A stretch of DNA of 64,000 nt from Gracilariopsis chorda (lineage: Eukaryota; Rhodophyta; Florideophyceae; Gracilariales; Gracilariaceae). Location of the stretch: assembly GCA_003194525.1 (NCBI GenBank), contig NBIV01000071.1, positions 185,993-249,992 on the forward strand, written 5' to 3'. Of the stretch, positions 33,240-47,100 are shown piece after piece. The position numbers and the translations under genes were made by a program. The notes beneath the pieces were generated by a model that saw only the letters and a program-made list of their open reading frames with translations, ran no database searches and was not told the origin of the DNA. Each line of letters begins with the position of its first letter. Positions within the stretch are counted from its first letter, which is position 1.

Positions 33240-36200
33240 GGGCTAGAGGATAGACCCAAAAACAGCCTAGGGCAGTCCTTAATTGTGACGTCAGTAGACA
33301 TCGTCCTGAGCCACAGCCCGTCAGTCTTGGCGCGGTGCGTGCCTTTCATACTTCAACTTGCCGTAGTGGCGTGGCCTAAGGAGTGTCTTTAATCAGAGCC
33401 ATCGGCAGCCCTAGAGCGGGGAGGAAACAAGAGAGAGCTCGAGAGAGCTCGAGAGAGGGCCTGCGGCCATTCGTAAAACGTTTGTGGCAGTTTCTAAAGA
33501 ACGGTGGTGTTGGTAACATGGCATTATGGTGCAATGCTCCAGCAGTAGTACCTGAGGGGTGATGGTGCTCGTCTTAGGGACCTGCCGAATACAAGGCCTG
33601 GTAAATGCTCGAAGAGAGCGCCAGATGAAGGCTGGTCTTATTTAAGGCAGCTCGCAGTCGGGAGCAGCCATCCTAAAGGCACAAGCATGTGTCGTGGGAT
33701 ACAGTGGCCTTCAGAACGGTCTGTGTCAACCAATCGACGTAGTTAGTGACCTGCTACAACAACAAAACCAACTATTTGTTTGCAGCTGTGATTTCCACTC
33801 AAAGAAAGGGGCGAACAAGCCCTGGAATTATTCAGGGCAGAATATGGCCAGCGGGCGCCCGAATACCTTTGGGAGCACAAGTATAGTAGATTACCGCTGC
33901 CTAAAGCTTAGCAGATCAACGTTGATGCAATTCTGGAAGTGAAAGACGTTGATGCTATCCTGCTGCATGTCAAGGATAACACATATACCCTCTGTAGGAA
34001 AGGAGAACGCCTTTGAGGCATGAAGGACCACGGACAAAACTGAAAAGTAAATCTCTTCAGGGACCAATAACGAAGGCCGAAAGCAAAGCGGAATCACGCT
34101 GCACGCCAGTAAATCCTAAAAAATCTGAGTAGGCGTCAGTAAGGAAGGCTTTGGCGAAGATGGAGCAAGAAAGTAAAAACGACCGCGAGAAACTAGGCAC
34201 AGATTATGTTTCTCTTTGGAGGGAGGATCAGAAGTTGAAGTAAAAGAAAAGTGGTAGAGAGAAGGACATGTTGAAACTTCTGTATAGACCCAGGAGTGAA
34301 GAGCTCGAAGGCAATGACGATCCGGACGCAAGTGGGACTTTGGACTCCGACGACGATTTTTTGGGTGCTAAACCTTCTGCATCCACTTCAAAAAGTCTGA
34401 TAGACCATTCTTTAAAAAGTTGGCGTGCCAGCTTTTCCCGGACCAGACGGTTCTCGTGGACGTCTTAGAAAGAGAGAACACGTTGAGGGAAGTTTACACC
34501 AACTACCTGACAGTCTCTACTTGGACTGAAGCTCGATGTTTCAGTGCAAACAGGAATACGTGCTGATCGTACTTGCAAAAAATACCGATTATGTCATTAG
34601 CCATTCGGGTGTTATGCGCAGGAGGGACGAACATGAGGTTGAACTTGCTATCCGGAGTTTGGAAGCTGAAGTAATGGCAAACTGAACCAGGCCATGGTCT
34701 GTGACAAGTGAATTCTAGTAAAAGCAGAATGACTTGTTTAGTAAAACTCACCAACGACGCTAGCTTAAGTCTGCCAAACTAAGATAAGAACTCTCTACTT
34801 CGACGAAAAAAGATAAGTCTGCCCTTTCGGAATAAAGGGAAACCCCTTGAGGTGACTTTGGACAATAGACCAGAACATATAGTTCACTGAGATACGATGC
34901 ACGAGCGGGATATACTTCCACTACAGTTAGTAGTTTGTGATGCAACGAGGCAACCAGAATGCGCAAGCAAGCGACGAAATCAGTGTCTGAGGAAACTACG
35001 AATGCTAGAGAACATCGTGCGCAAGCTGGTAGCAGGGGTTAGTGGTGTAAATGCCGGGCATACCTGCCATATCATCAGAGGTCAAGAGAGATAAATGCTG
35101 TTCAATGGCTGGCGACCAAATTCTTGTGGCACGTCAGAGCGGAGTTTTTCCACCAGAACTATTTCGATGCGGGGTTTTCTGTAGAGGAATACGAAAGTAA
35201 ATATGGCTATGACCCTCCACATAAAGGTTTGTGGCTGGGCCCAGAGCGAGTTTCTTTGCTAGTCGATGGTCTGGCAGTCTTGGCCCATATTCTTGCACTG
35301 GTACCAAAATACGTAAAAAGAACCTATGCTGAAGGGCGCGGATTACTAAGTCTCGTGCGCGAGCGCAACCGGAAGAAAACGCCTTTTTGGGGCATTAGAA
35401 ATGATGATTATGGAACGTTGGTCTTTAAACTGCAAAAAGCTGGACGTGTCTGGCTCACAAAGGTGTAGCATTTGGGATGCATTTGACTCGGAGTGCCGAA
35501 CATCCTCTACGTTGCGGCGATGCAAATCATTAATGGATGCCGAGGTTAACGCTCCCGAGCGAAAACTGTCAGAAGAACGTCTTGCCAGTCGCCCACTCGT
35601 GCAGATCTACATCTGCACTACTCCGGCACCTGCTTCCAAACACTTTATTTGATATTTTACGCTAGTGCGGAATAGTGGCCACCTATGTAGCCCTGACAAT
35701 GAAGCCACAAAGCTGCCCCCGTGGGCCTCGTAAAGGGCTGAGGCGCAAGTGAGGGAAGTAGAAACGAATCAACCACCAAATTCTTAACCAATTGGAAAAC
35801 TGGACGAACTCTAAGTCGTTGACCACAACTGAGCCACTAACATCAGCCCCTAACGGTATCCAAGTTATAGCTCTCGTTCCGAGGATCTCCTCAAATTTCT
35901 GTCACCTCTGACTTCTTTTTTTGCGCCTTTTTCTTGGCATCGTGCGTTGTTTTCTCAGGTAGTTTGTGCTGCGCTTGTTACTGGGATCTCTTGAAACTTT
36001 AAGCGCTCGACAGTTCATTCACTGTCAAGACTTCACCGTTTGACACAAGAGCATGTGTTTGTAGTTAATGGTCCAAAATTTGGCCTTCGCTTCAGAGGGT
36101 ACTCCATTGCCACCACCTCTGCTGCCGAGACCCCACAGTCGCCGTTGTAGTACCACATGAAGGGGTCTCAAATCCTCGAAAACAGTTGAAAATCGTGTCT

Positions 36201-36470
36201 GAATTCACGTGACGTTTAGTGAAGTCACGCCACTTTTGGAGATTGGAGCTCGTGTGGCACGGTTAGAGTCAGAGAGCTGAACTTTGAGACGATCGCTACG
36301 GAACTGGTAAAGTTAGAGAAATCTCCAACCTGGGCCTTATTGTTTGTTCAGTTCTTTTGTCGGTTTCCTGAAGTCCGTATTTGTCGTTCTGTGCTCAGAA
36401 GTTACTATCGTTATCGATTTTGTTGAATTGTATCGCACTGGATAGATAAGTTTTGTTTTGAACTATTTCA
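33240..36470. other. unassigned DNA, probably old transposon sequence
   Basis: Higher G+C than the previous 10 kb, but no recognised gene. Plus-strand frames at 34268-34468 and 35124-35468 have normal composition and no known domain. A 10-bp tandem repeat (AGAGAGCTCG, about two and a half copies) lies at 33431-33457. The right part may hold the leader or LTR of the old gypsy element whose gag begins near 36.5 kb, but no LTR pair was found. Confidence 0.4.
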
Positions 36471-36473
36471 TTT

Positions 36474-38765
36474 TTGGTCTGGAACGCCAGAAGAAACTTG
36501 GCCAGGATGCAGACAAGAAGCTACTCCACGGCCAGTAAGCCAGATACGGCAGGATCCGGTTTAAGTACTTCCACTGAGGCGCGCAATCGTCCATACCGGC
36601 AGGCAAGTAATTCATGGTCAAATGGAGGAGCCAGAGCCTCTTCGTATGTACCGATTCCAGTTGCTAGAGGAGCTGCTCTCCCATAAGGGTCTTGTGCTGG
36701 TGACAAAAGCACTCTACATGCTGGCGTGCAGCAACTCTGCGCGTATTCTGCGACGCAGAAGTTTCGTCTCGGAGAACTGGAACGTCAGATCAACAGGTTG
36801 ACTTCGGCTGTGGAGATGCTACGTGAAACGCACTTCGCCATGCAAGATCTACGGAACGATAACCAGTTATCTGAAACGGTTTGTATTATTCCGGAAGACG
36901 TTAAAGGCATAATGGGGGCACGAGGAGATGCTCCTGAAGCCCCGCCAGCATTATAGGTCCCTGTTGAAGAATTCTCCTTCTGCTTCAACCCTCGCCTCAA
37001 GTGCCCGAAACAAGTGGTGAATACACCAATAGGATTGTATCAGAGTAAGGCGAAAAGCGTTAGACAGCACAAATTGCCATACCACCGTTTTAGACAGAAG
37101 AGGGGGTCAACGCGACGCTCCAAGAAGAAGCGGAGATCCGCGAGGGACGATTTGCCCAACGAAGGTGAATCTCAGATGATTCCGATAATCGTGACTCCAG
37201 CTCGGAGAGTTCTCAGGTAGAGGATTCATCTGAGGATGATAGCTCTAGCAAAGACGAATATCGAGATTCAAAGAGGAAGAGCACTACCTCGTTTTTACGC
37301 AGTAGGAAAGGGCCGCCATATCGAGGATTGAAACCTTTACCGTGCACTAATCCGCTTAATTGAAAGATCATGAACTAACGGATGTATATTTCCCGTTTCC
37401 GTAAGCACAAATGCTCAGGGAGTGAGACTGGAAAGGTGAGAGATCACATTCGTCGAATAAGGATCGGGTCCTTATCTTCAACGGGAAGGACCCGATACTA
37501 ATTTTTTACTTTCCAAGCCGATTCGTCACTGAGGCGGACAACTTAGACCTGAGTGAGGCCCAAGCATGTTTGGCCCTACCAAATTTCCTGAAGGATTTCG
37601 CTCTCGAACAGTACCGGACCGTGAGCGGCTCGCTAAACGTAGATGACGGGGGCATCACTTGCTAACTGGAAGCAGTGCAGTACTTCCTGCGTCACTATGT
37701 GACTTCCAACGCTATGAGGGATGCAATCCTGGACCTCAGGGGTGTGACCCAAAAGGCCGATGAGAACGAGACTGATTTCAGTTTAAGGTTGAAAAATGCA
37801 GCAACAATTTGCGGTAATTTTCAATTAATGGACGATAAGACGTTGCACTTCGATGTGTTGCACAAGGTTATCAAGTCTCTTGCTGCTCGTCATAGGGAAA
37901 AACACACGCTTATCAAACTCTTTGAGCTCGTGCGCTTTGCTCAGGGCGAGAGAGACGCAGTCCAAGGCCATGATAAGAGGCCAAATCACACCCCGAAGCT
38001 GAAATTGGAGAAGCGTACGGCAAGAAGAGGCCATTTGATATATTTCGAGTCTCCGGAGAACACCCAAGTTTCTACGCAGGTTCCTGTACCAACAAGCCAC
38101 AACGTGCATGAAGCCTGTCAATATTTTGGAAAACCCATTTAGTCTAGATAAACTACAGAGTTACCACCCATGGAAGGGAGTTGCCTGTTGGCCATGAAGC
38201 AATGCCGATACCCTTATAGAAGGGAATGAATGTTCCCACCTCTTGGAGGATTTACATCTACGAAGCCAGGGTGGGTAGATACCATTATTCCGAATGCTCA
38301 AAGAAGGCTGAACAGGAATAGTCTGATTTGATACAATTGCTACACTTAGCATCACGTGTCTTCGGAGTGTACAATCTCTTTTAAGGAGCTTTTCAGGATT
38401 GTCCTGAAATATGAGATTTTACTGACAGCATAGAAGGAGCGCGTACCCGCGAACTTTTATTGCAAGGCAAAGGCCTGGTTGATTGCCGCAGAGATGCGCC
38501 AAAACTCTTCTGCTACTCAAGATCCGAACTCTTGCCAAGTGCAATTTCCGTCGAAGGTATCTATTCTCATGGAAAGGGACAAGCCCACTCAGTCTGGAGA
38601 GTAGAGAAGCTATTCTTCAAGGTGTCGGTAGGGATCGATCCCATTATTCCAGCAGGGGTTTGGACACTGGCACGCTCTTTGGAATTTACACCGAGTGTCC
38701 TTCTGAGGCCAGATATATCTTCGAATGTCGGAGGATAAGTGCAGCTTTACTGCAGGTTGAAACGC
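36474..38765 (+). pseudogene. gag of an old Ty3/gypsy element (left half of a split relic)
   Basis: Near 37480-38140 a capsid-like sequence is readable across one in-frame stop at about 37662. Motifs include LSEAQACLALPNFLKDFALE, AVQYFLRHYV, RDAILDLRGV and LRLKNAATICGNFQ, typical of LTR-element gag proteins. Upstream, 36474-36956 carries a serine-rich N-terminal region in more than one frame. The sequence ends exactly at the AACGC target site of element 2 and its pol resumes at 44199, so element 2 jumped into this older element. The gag is unlike that of elements 1-3. Confidence 0.65.
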
Positions 38766-39130
38766 TGATGTTGAGTGTTGGCTGGCGGCGTCTACGTTAC
38801 GGCGTGCTGTCAGGAAGGGAAGGGAAGGGATAGGAGCTAGACAGAGAAAGAATGGGCACACCCACGCGGCTTTTCTTCCTCTCGTGGATACCTCCGAAGC
38901 GAGTCGGAGGTTTTTATAGGCGCCCCATGCCATCTCAGTTGTCTTCCGAGATGACAAGAATAGACTATTGCGCAATCTATCAGTACTATTAAGCTAGAGT
39001 AGTTACAGTACTGAATTGACGTGCGCAAGATAATGACGTAAGAAATTCAGACGCATTTGTCGCCTAATTATACTTGTGCATTTGCGCCCAAATCTTGTGC
39101 GACGCGACAGCCGCAGCAGATTACACAACA
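38766..39130 (-). repeat. 3' LTR of element 2
   Basis: 365 bp. In the sense direction a TATAAAAA box (38918-38911) directly precedes a hairpin with a 6-bp stem (CCTCCG/CGGAGG) and 8-nt loop (38910-38891). Confidence 0.95.
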
Positions 39131-39166
39131 GCGCCCCGTAAGTTCTGAAGTGAGAACTGAAGATTC

Positions 39167-42100
39167 TTACATGACTGCAGCGGCTAAGTTGCGTTGCAGC
39201 TTCGTACCAATCCGAGACAATTCTCCCAGATATTCCCTAACCAGTACAGGAACATCATCCCGCAGGGATACGATTGTGACCCAGTCCGTGTCTTCAGCCG
39301 AAAACCCCCGCCACTTTACCAACAACTCAACGGTACCTTGCTTTCTTCTGATGTCCTGAAAGCAATCGAACACCAGAAGTTCCCATTGTTGGTAGGACAG
39401 GTAGTCCCGAAGTTCTTCGGTCACTTCACACTCCTTGTTCCGAAAAAACTTCAGGCGCCTTCCGTGCACCTCTTGCTTCGTCCCATCCAGTAGCGACTCT
39501 ACAACAAAAATGTACTCAGAACGACATTCCGCCACACGGTAGGGCCCCATCCATTTGAGAGATGGCTTTTGAGTGCTTTCTCTCTGCAGTACATCACGTA
39601 AGACAAAGTCGTCTTCTGAGAAATTGACGGCACGAACACTCGTCTTTCTGTTGTGTGATTCTACAGCCTTTCTTCGTTTCTCAGTGGATCGTGCTGCCAC
39701 GTCCTTGTGTGTATCCGAGAAGGCCTGTAGAGTAGCGTCAATGTTATGTACTTGACGGAGGCGAATATTGTCCAGGGAGATAATGCGGCACTTCCCGTTT
39801 TCTTTGCGCGTAATTGTTGAAAGCGGAGTATCTTGCTTGTGCCCAGTGAATACTGTAAAAGGACAGCGATTAACGAGACGTTCAAGGATGGAGCTATTCA
39901 GCGCGGATTGTACCACCGGAAGGATACTCGGCTAGCAGTTCTGCGGAAGCTGGTACTCAGAAAGTAAAGCTCGACATGCTCGTAGCAGCTCGCGACACAC
40001 CACTTCGACAGTGCCATTCGACCAGGGGCAATACGCTAGATTGAAATGATGCGAAGACTTTGTTCTGTCCTTAAGATGACGTACAACTTCATTCTTGAAG
40101 TGGGAGCCTCTATCGGAAACCCATTGTTGCACGACTCCGAATGCTGCAAACCACCTGATAAATTCATCGGCGACCACTTCGGCTGTAGTCTCCGTTGTAG
40201 GCACGAGCCAAACGTAGCCACTGTGGTCGTCTTTGAGCACGAGGACATAAAGAAAGTCATTCTCTGCAGGGGACATGTAGCAAAAATCGAAATGCAGCAG
40301 TTCATTCGGCTGATTAGCGTGAAGAGCATGTCCCAACGGGCGAGGAATAGTCTTGGCTGGTTCTGTGCAAAGGCAATGGAGACATGTCTTCACAAATGAC
40401 TTAAGATCTTCATCCATTCCCTTCCAGAAGAAATAAGCCTTCGTGGTTGCTATGGTGACATTGGAGCTCCTATGCCCACCAGGTCCGGTGTGTGCTGCGA
40501 TCGCTACGCGCAGCTTGAGAAGTTTGCACTGCGATGGGATCCACAGAATGTCCTTATCGCTTCGCATGACGCCTTCTGACTTCCTGAACCCCTTCGGCGG
40601 CACTTCCTTGCTCGATGACTGTGCCTGCTTGATTTCATTGAGATCAGGCCAGTCTAACTTGGGGTCTGTGCCAGGATTAATTGGTGCCACCATGAGAGCT
40701 TTAACACGTAGAACATTGACTGCCCTTACTGTTCGCCTTGGGTTGACAGCCCAGCGGGTGAGCATGTCGGCCCACACGTTGTGATCCCCTGGCAGGTGCT
40801 CTACGACATACCAAAACGCACTGCGTTTGATGGCCCAGCGCATCAATTTGCTTGCAGTCTGTCGAGCAATGCCTGGGTTTCTACCATAAGGATCGTACAG
40901 GTATACAAGGTTGGCGTGATCCGTGAAGATGTTCAATTCATGTCCGGTTACCAAATAATCCAAACGGCACATGGACTCTACTATTGCAAACCCTTCCTTC
41001 TCCGGTACGGACCAGCTGACAGCTGATCCTGAAAACGAACCAGAGAAGAAGCATATGGGTTCATGGTGCTGCTCTTCAATGGGCTTGCGTCGCTTTTCGA
41101 TTGGCACTTGAGTGAGAATAGCGGCCCAGTGTGAATAAGATGCGTCCGTAAAAAGGCACAGCTGATGGTTCTTCTTAGGATGCGCAAGTTTGACGGCAGC
41201 GGTCAGTTGGCGTTTGATGTCAGCGAAAGCTGCATCGTGTTCAGCGCCCCATGAGTCGGTGACGGAGAGGTTGCGCAGGGCACGTTTGGTTCTCTTTCCA
41301 ACCTGCGAGTAGCAGCGTTCGAGTAATTGATGGAGAGGAGCGATGCGCTCAGAGTAAGATGGAATCGAATTTCGCATCCAGTTTGTGGCGCACACAAACT
41401 GCTGAAGCTCGCATGCCATAGTCGGCTTCTTCATCTGAACTAGGGCCTCGTAGTGACATGGATGGTATTGTACTCCATCTGCGGAGATCATACGTCCACA
41501 AAATTGCACTTGGCGCGCAAATAGAGTGGTCTTCTCCGCATGAATCTTCAGCCCGATATCTTGGCATACGAGGAAAAACGCTTCGAGATTGGATAACAGC
41601 TCTTGCTCATTCTTGGCGTAGAACAAGAAATCATCAATCCACTGCAGCATCTTTTCTACTCGTCCCTGAAATTTGTTGGCCAGCACGGCCTGGAAGTGAT
41701 TACCAGAGTCACTGCCGCCTTGTAGGAGACGTTTAGAGGAGTACACTCCAATTGGAGTCTGGATGGACATCATTTCCTGTGATTCTGCCGAAAGTGGTAC
41801 TTGCCAATAGCCGTGAGCCAGGTCGATATTGGCAAAGCACTTGCTTCCGGTGACGTCCTGGAACTTTGATTCCAGGTGTGGCATGGCGGATTGTATTGGT
41901 ACAGTACGCGCATTGGGGCCACGGAGGTCAACCGTGAACCGTAGTTTGGTCGAACCAGGTTTTGCTACAGCGAGCGCAGGGGAAGCCCACCTGGCCGATG
42001 GGTTCTTGTAGATGGCTCCTACGGTCTCCAGTTCGCGAATCGTCTGCACGATGAAGTCTCTCTGCTGAGGCGCATAGCGTCTCTGTGGAGATCTGTAAGG

Positions 42101-42958
42101 GTTTGCGTTCTCAACAGGAGTGATCGTCAGGGGCGGAACGTCGACAGGTGGATCTGCGCCCAGTTTGATACGAAACACATCTCGATAGCGCTCAAGCATT
42201 GCTGTGATCTTCTTCATACCATTGGACGATATGCCTTGACCGTGGGCATCGGCGAGAATTTTCTCAAATGCATTGTCAATAGACTGCTTGTCGTCCTTGC
42301 CAATACCAGCCGCCAGACATTCCGGCAAATCAATGGGGTCATCTTCAGCACTCATGTAGGACAAACCTTGATACTTGGCAGTGGCAAGCTTGACGCACTC
42401 TTCGTCCAGTTCGTCCACATGCTTGTCATGTATCTCGTTCCTGACACGAACGAGATGTTCGTTAAGGTTAAATCCAATTGAGTTGAATAAAGGGCGACCG
42501 AGAAGAATCTCGTCCATTGGCTGCTCGACCACGAAGAATTCCACACCACGTACCCTGACAGGGATGTTCGAGCCTGGGAGAAAGATGGTAACAGTGAGAT
42601 AAACGGAGCGAGAGGCGTGAACATTTGGGTCACCTTCCGTCTTGAAAGCACCAGCAAGTGGTAACGGCTTTTCAAAGTTCTTCACCGGAAGATCGGGTAC
42701 TGCACTCAGCAGCTTACTGTAGACCACCTCATCGATGGCGCTGAAGTCTGCCCCAGAGTCGCCTAGTGATACATCGAAGATGGTATCTTCCAATGCGACT
42801 CGAAAACGACCGGCATTGCCATCAAGCGCCATGGCCTTACCAGTGCACGATTCCTTGAGAGTTTTAGCTCTCTTGGCATCCTTCTTACCGTAATGCTGCT
42901 CAAACAATTCCTTCCTTCGTTCAGTTGATGTGTTCGGACAGTCCTTCAGGCGGTGCAC
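39167..42958 (-). pseudogene. element 2 pol (protease, reverse transcriptase, RNase H, integrase, chromodomain)
   Basis: A single frame from about 42958 to 39167, interrupted only by a TAG at 39934-39932. It starts beside the zinc knuckle (CLNDKCNGVHRLKDC, CX4CX3HX4C). It has the protease site LGDSGADFS, the reverse transcriptase box QWIDDFLFYAKNEQ, RNase H LFTDASYSHWAAIL, integrase HTGPGGHR ... CLHCLCTEP with HFDFCYM, WVSDRGSHFKN and NGTVEVVCRELL, and a C-terminal chromodomain (RRKQGTVELLVKWRGF, DTDWVTIVSL). The TAG falls where element 1 has tryptophan (TAW), so it is a simple TGG-to-TAG mutation. Apart from this stop the pol would be complete. Confidence 0.9.
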
Positions 42959-43039
42959 GCCATTGCACTTGTCGTTAAGACATGGTTCAGACCATTCAGT
43001 GTCCTTACGTTTTCCTGAGCGTCGAAATTCTTTCCCAGA

Positions 43040-43767
43040 TTAGTTGGACTTTTTGCTTGGCGCAGCTGTCCTCGTAGAGGAGTCATGCTTGCGTGCTCGT
43101 TCACGCAGTTGCTTAGACTTATGTGGATTAACTCGAGACAGAGCGGTCTCCGTCAGAGAGATTTCCAACGCGATGTTGGCCACTTCGTCTTTGAACAGCT
43201 TGATATCAGCCAATTGACTCCTCGTCCAACCACGCCGCATCATCTTAATCCTCTCTCGCAAAACGTCTGGTTGGAATTTGGTAACTAGGCAATCCAGAAA
43301 CTTCTTAGTCATGTCACTGTCTTTGAGAACCTCTGACGCATTGTTCTGATCTAAGGCAGTGATCACTTGAATGATGAAGTTCGCCACACCACCTCCAGGG
43401 TCCTCCTTGTTTGGCTTGAACGTGATGCTGCGCAAGGATGCGTCAATACGCTCAGAAAGGTCCTTTGGGGTCGACGTGGAGGCGTTGTCGAACCATTCTT
43501 TAACCATGTCCGAGGTGGCTTCCTCCACAGTAGATGCCTCTCCAATTTCTCCGATGAGACAAAGAGCGTGCAGTGTGGAGACTCCATGCAGTCTTTGATA
43601 GATGCGACAGAAAGTTTGGAGTTGTCATCACGGTCCTTGTTGACATCGTCCACTTTCGCGTTGTACGCGGCGTAAGCAGTCTCGAATTTGATCAAGGACG
43701 GTTGATCTACTGCTTTCAGCACGGGCGGCTGTATGACAGACACCACGCCATAGTTTGAAGCTGCCAT
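43040..43767 (-). pseudogene. element 2 gag, frameshifted
   Basis: The ATG at 43767 opens MAASNYGVVSVIQPP, homologous to element 1 gag. A frameshift near 43570 moves the protein into the frame used by the remainder (43528-43040) and by pol. A TAA at 43042-43040, shortly before the zinc knuckle, interrupts the connection to protease. Gag and pol thus appear to have been one continuous frame, as in element 1. Confidence 0.85.
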
Positions 43768-43818
43768 GACCAGGATGATCAGTGTGAACCAGTTGAAACA
43801 CTCTTACTCTTTAGAAAA

Positions 43819-43828
43819 CAAAGCGCTT
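43819..43828 (-). other. presumed primer-binding site of element 2
   Basis: Reading the minus strand away from the 5' LTR, the first ten bases are AAGCGCTTTG, identical to element 1. Confidence 0.5.
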
Positions 43829-44193
43829 TGATGTTGAGTGTTGGCTGGCGGCGTCTACGTTACGGCGTGCTGTCAGGAAGGGAAGGGAAGGGATAGGAGC
43901 TAGACAGAGAAAGAATGGGCACACCCACGCGGCTTTTCTTCCTCTCGTGGATACCTCCGAAGCGAGTCGGAGGTGTTTATAGGCGCCCTATGCCATCTCA
44001 GTTGTCTTCCGAGATGACAAGAATAGACTATTGCGCAATCTATCAGTACTATTAAGCTAGAGTAGTTACAGTACTGAATTGACGTGCGCAAGATAATGAC
44101 GTAAGAAATTCAGACGCATTTGTCGCCTAATTATACTTGTGCATTTGCGCCCAAATCTTGTGCGACGCGACAGCCGCAGCAGATTACACAACA
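43829..44193 (-). repeat. 5' LTR of element 2
   Basis: 365 bp, nearly identical to 38766-39130. One of the two differences changes the TATA region from TATAAAAA to TATAAACA, which may weaken this promoter. Confidence 0.95.
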
Positions 44194-44198
44194 AACGC

Positions 44199-47100
44199 CC
44201 TTGGAAACGATATGTGTGCCCAGAAAGGAGTATGAACTTCTTCATGATCATGGCTTGCAGTAATTACAAGATCTGTGCCGACTTTGGCTCCTCACGATTG
44301 CTCCTGACACGCATATTGGCAGTTCTTGATACGAATGCAGGCCAAAACGGGATCAAAATATCAGAATTGAATGACAACGAGCCAGATGGATACCAGGAGA
44401 CGGCGTTACCGGGTATGCGGGACGCAAAAAAGTGATCCCTAAGGACTTTTGGATCTATAAAACTTGTGGTCCAAGTCGGAAATGATGTTGTCATGTTACC
44501 TTTCATCCTGTGCTTTACATTAACCGCCCCAGTAGTTTTGGTTTGTGATTACTGTGATATTTTTACCGAAACTGTTCGTCCGATTAGTCGAGAAATCGAG
44601 CTAGAAGACGGCAACACACACAGTACCTGTTATACGCTGACCCTTGCGGCGATCTGCTTTCACTGTGCCAGTGCCTCCTTCACAGGCATATGAAGCCTCT
44701 CAGAGAAGTACTTCCCCGAAGATTCCCGTCGCTCAAGTGGCAGTTATCCTGCCCCAATGCCAGGCGGGGAAGACTGTCAGAACGGCCAAGCATGGACTTA
44801 TCGTGGTGCACCTGAGCTCATCACTCTATCACAGTCATGGAATGCTCATTTCGAACGTCGTCAACCAGGTAGAACCTAACAGGCCTTTTCAAATTCTGCT
44901 CAGCAACGTTGGCTCGACCGAATGCTGATAGTACAAGAATCAAGTCGTAGGGACCCCATTGCATCACCTAACCATGGTTTTACTGATGCACGTAATGACG
45001 TCGGACATCGGGAGTTTTAGGCTTAGCAGCAACGGAGGAGTAACAATCACTGCCAACCCCGAGGGAGGAACAGAGCAGCATGAAACCTACAAAAAAGGAG
45101 AGCATTTCCGTAGAAGAACCTGAAAAAGGCCTCGAGGGCGTGAAAATAAAACACGTTTCAGAGAAGTCTCAACCACAGTTGTGCCGTATAGTATAGAAGT
45201 TCCCACACATTTGGAACGGCTGTATTGGCCAGACAGCCGCAACGCAGTATCATATCGACATTTTGCCGGCTAAGAGACCCATCACACAACCACTTACCAT
45301 GCCTGACAGCGTACTGGACAGGTCGAACAGGGGCAAGTTAACTACATGTTTAAGAAGGGAATACTTGAGCCCACTCAATCCGCTTGGGCATCCCCAGACG
45401 TGCTCACGCTACAGAGCAATGGTTTGGTACGCTTTTGCGTTGATTATAGGAAACTAGGGACACATACCCCACTCTACGGATGGATGAATGCATCGATAGT
45501 CTTAGAACAGCCATTGTGTATACTATGCTATTCGCTATTGGAGGTACTGCAAGCTACCAATTCCTTCAAAGGACGGCAAAAAGCAGCCTTCGTATGCCAT
45601 GCGGGACTGTATTCCCTCGAGCGAGTGCCTTTGAACTTGACCAATGCCTCAGCGGTCTTCCAACGCGCCATTGAAATCACGGTATCCGATTATAATTGAA
45701 AGATTTGTCTGTTCTACTCATATGACATCACTGTCTTCAGCTGTGATTATGAAGAACACTTTAACGTAATTTCAAAGGATTCTCAAATGCCCCAACCACG
45801 CGGGGATCACACTTAAGAGCAAAACTTTTAAATAGTTCACGAACCAAGTTAAGTACTTGGGACAGCGGATCACATTTTGGAGACGGAGGAAGTGAAAACT
45901 GTGGCAATACGAGAGGTCAAACTTCCAAAGACATAGAACCAACTATAAGAATTCCAACGGCTTTGTAAGGTCTACAAGCGAGTCGTCCCACGCTATTTGC
46001 AAATCTCAGCACCCTTTAATGTCTCTTGAACAAAGTCCTAGCTTCACAGCTGCTATAATTCGGAGACGTCGAAGCGGAAGGTTTTTGAGACACTCAAGCG
46101 CATGCTGACCTCAGCCCTTGGGCTCAGCCTTCTGAAACTGGAGTTGCACTTTTCTGTCGACACGGATGCTAGCAAATATCAAGTATGGTGCGCCCTTTTT
46201 CAAATGCACGAGGACGGCAAGAGATATCCTATCGGATACTGATCTCGATCATTTCATCAGGCAAAAACGAATTACTTAGTGTGGGAAACGAAGTGCTTTG
46301 CTGTTTTGTGGGCTCTTAATACCCTTCAAACTCACCTACAGGGTGTCAATTTCACGGTCAATACCGATCATTCTTGCCTGCTATCGGTTATGCCCATATC
46401 CAACCCCTCGGGAGGTCTCATGAGGTAGCGCTTGCATCTTTCTGAGTTCGACTTTACAGTCGCTCACAACAAAGGAACTTCAAACGTACAGGCTGACGCG
46501 TTATAGTGAATAGAAACCTTATACGAGACCCACTTACCGGTCGATGACAACATCCCATGTTTATTAGTAGACAATTCTTCAGAAATGGCAATGGAACCAG
46601 ACATGCTGGAGGAACTTGACGAGGAAGAATACTACTTCGACTTTTTCATCGCCCAGACCTGCTGATCAACAGCTGGAACCTGACTCTATCGAACAGTTCT
46701 TACATGAACTGTTCACAGATCCATTGTCTGCCGGTATCCGCTCCCGTCTTAATGGGGGGGAGGAGCTACCATTTTTTCTCGAAGATCGTGGTATTCTTAT
46801 TCGAACCGTCGAAATGCATGATCAGATTGTGATACCTCCCTTGCTCAAGAGCAGAGTACTGCAACTGGCCCAATATTTTCACCTATTTGGTCATCCAAAA
46901 TGAACGAAGCTATATCTGAGCCTCAGGAATGACCTTTAAACGCCAGCTTTGGCAATTGATCGTCACGCAAAAGCTAAGTTGTGCGCAACGTGTGCAAGGA
47001 ACAGAGTGAAATTGTACAGAAAGAGGAACCCACTTAAGCTAATCCCGGCGGAGGCGCCCTTACAGTTTGCCAGCATAGAAATCCTGGATGAATTGATTCG

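Larger units (their letters stand above)
38766..44193 (-). mobile_element. LTR retrotransposon 2 (Ty3/gypsy class, chromodomain type), full length but broken
   Basis: Two 365-bp LTRs enclose gag and pol on the minus strand, with a perfect 5-bp target duplication AACGC (38761-38765 and 44194-44198). Read in the sense direction the LTR begins TGTTGTG and ends CAACATCA. By eye the LTRs differ at about two positions, so it is young. Its proteins are close relatives of those of element 1, and both share the ten bases after the 5' LTR. It carries at least two nonsense codons and one frameshift, and is nested in an older gypsy relic. Confidence 0.95.
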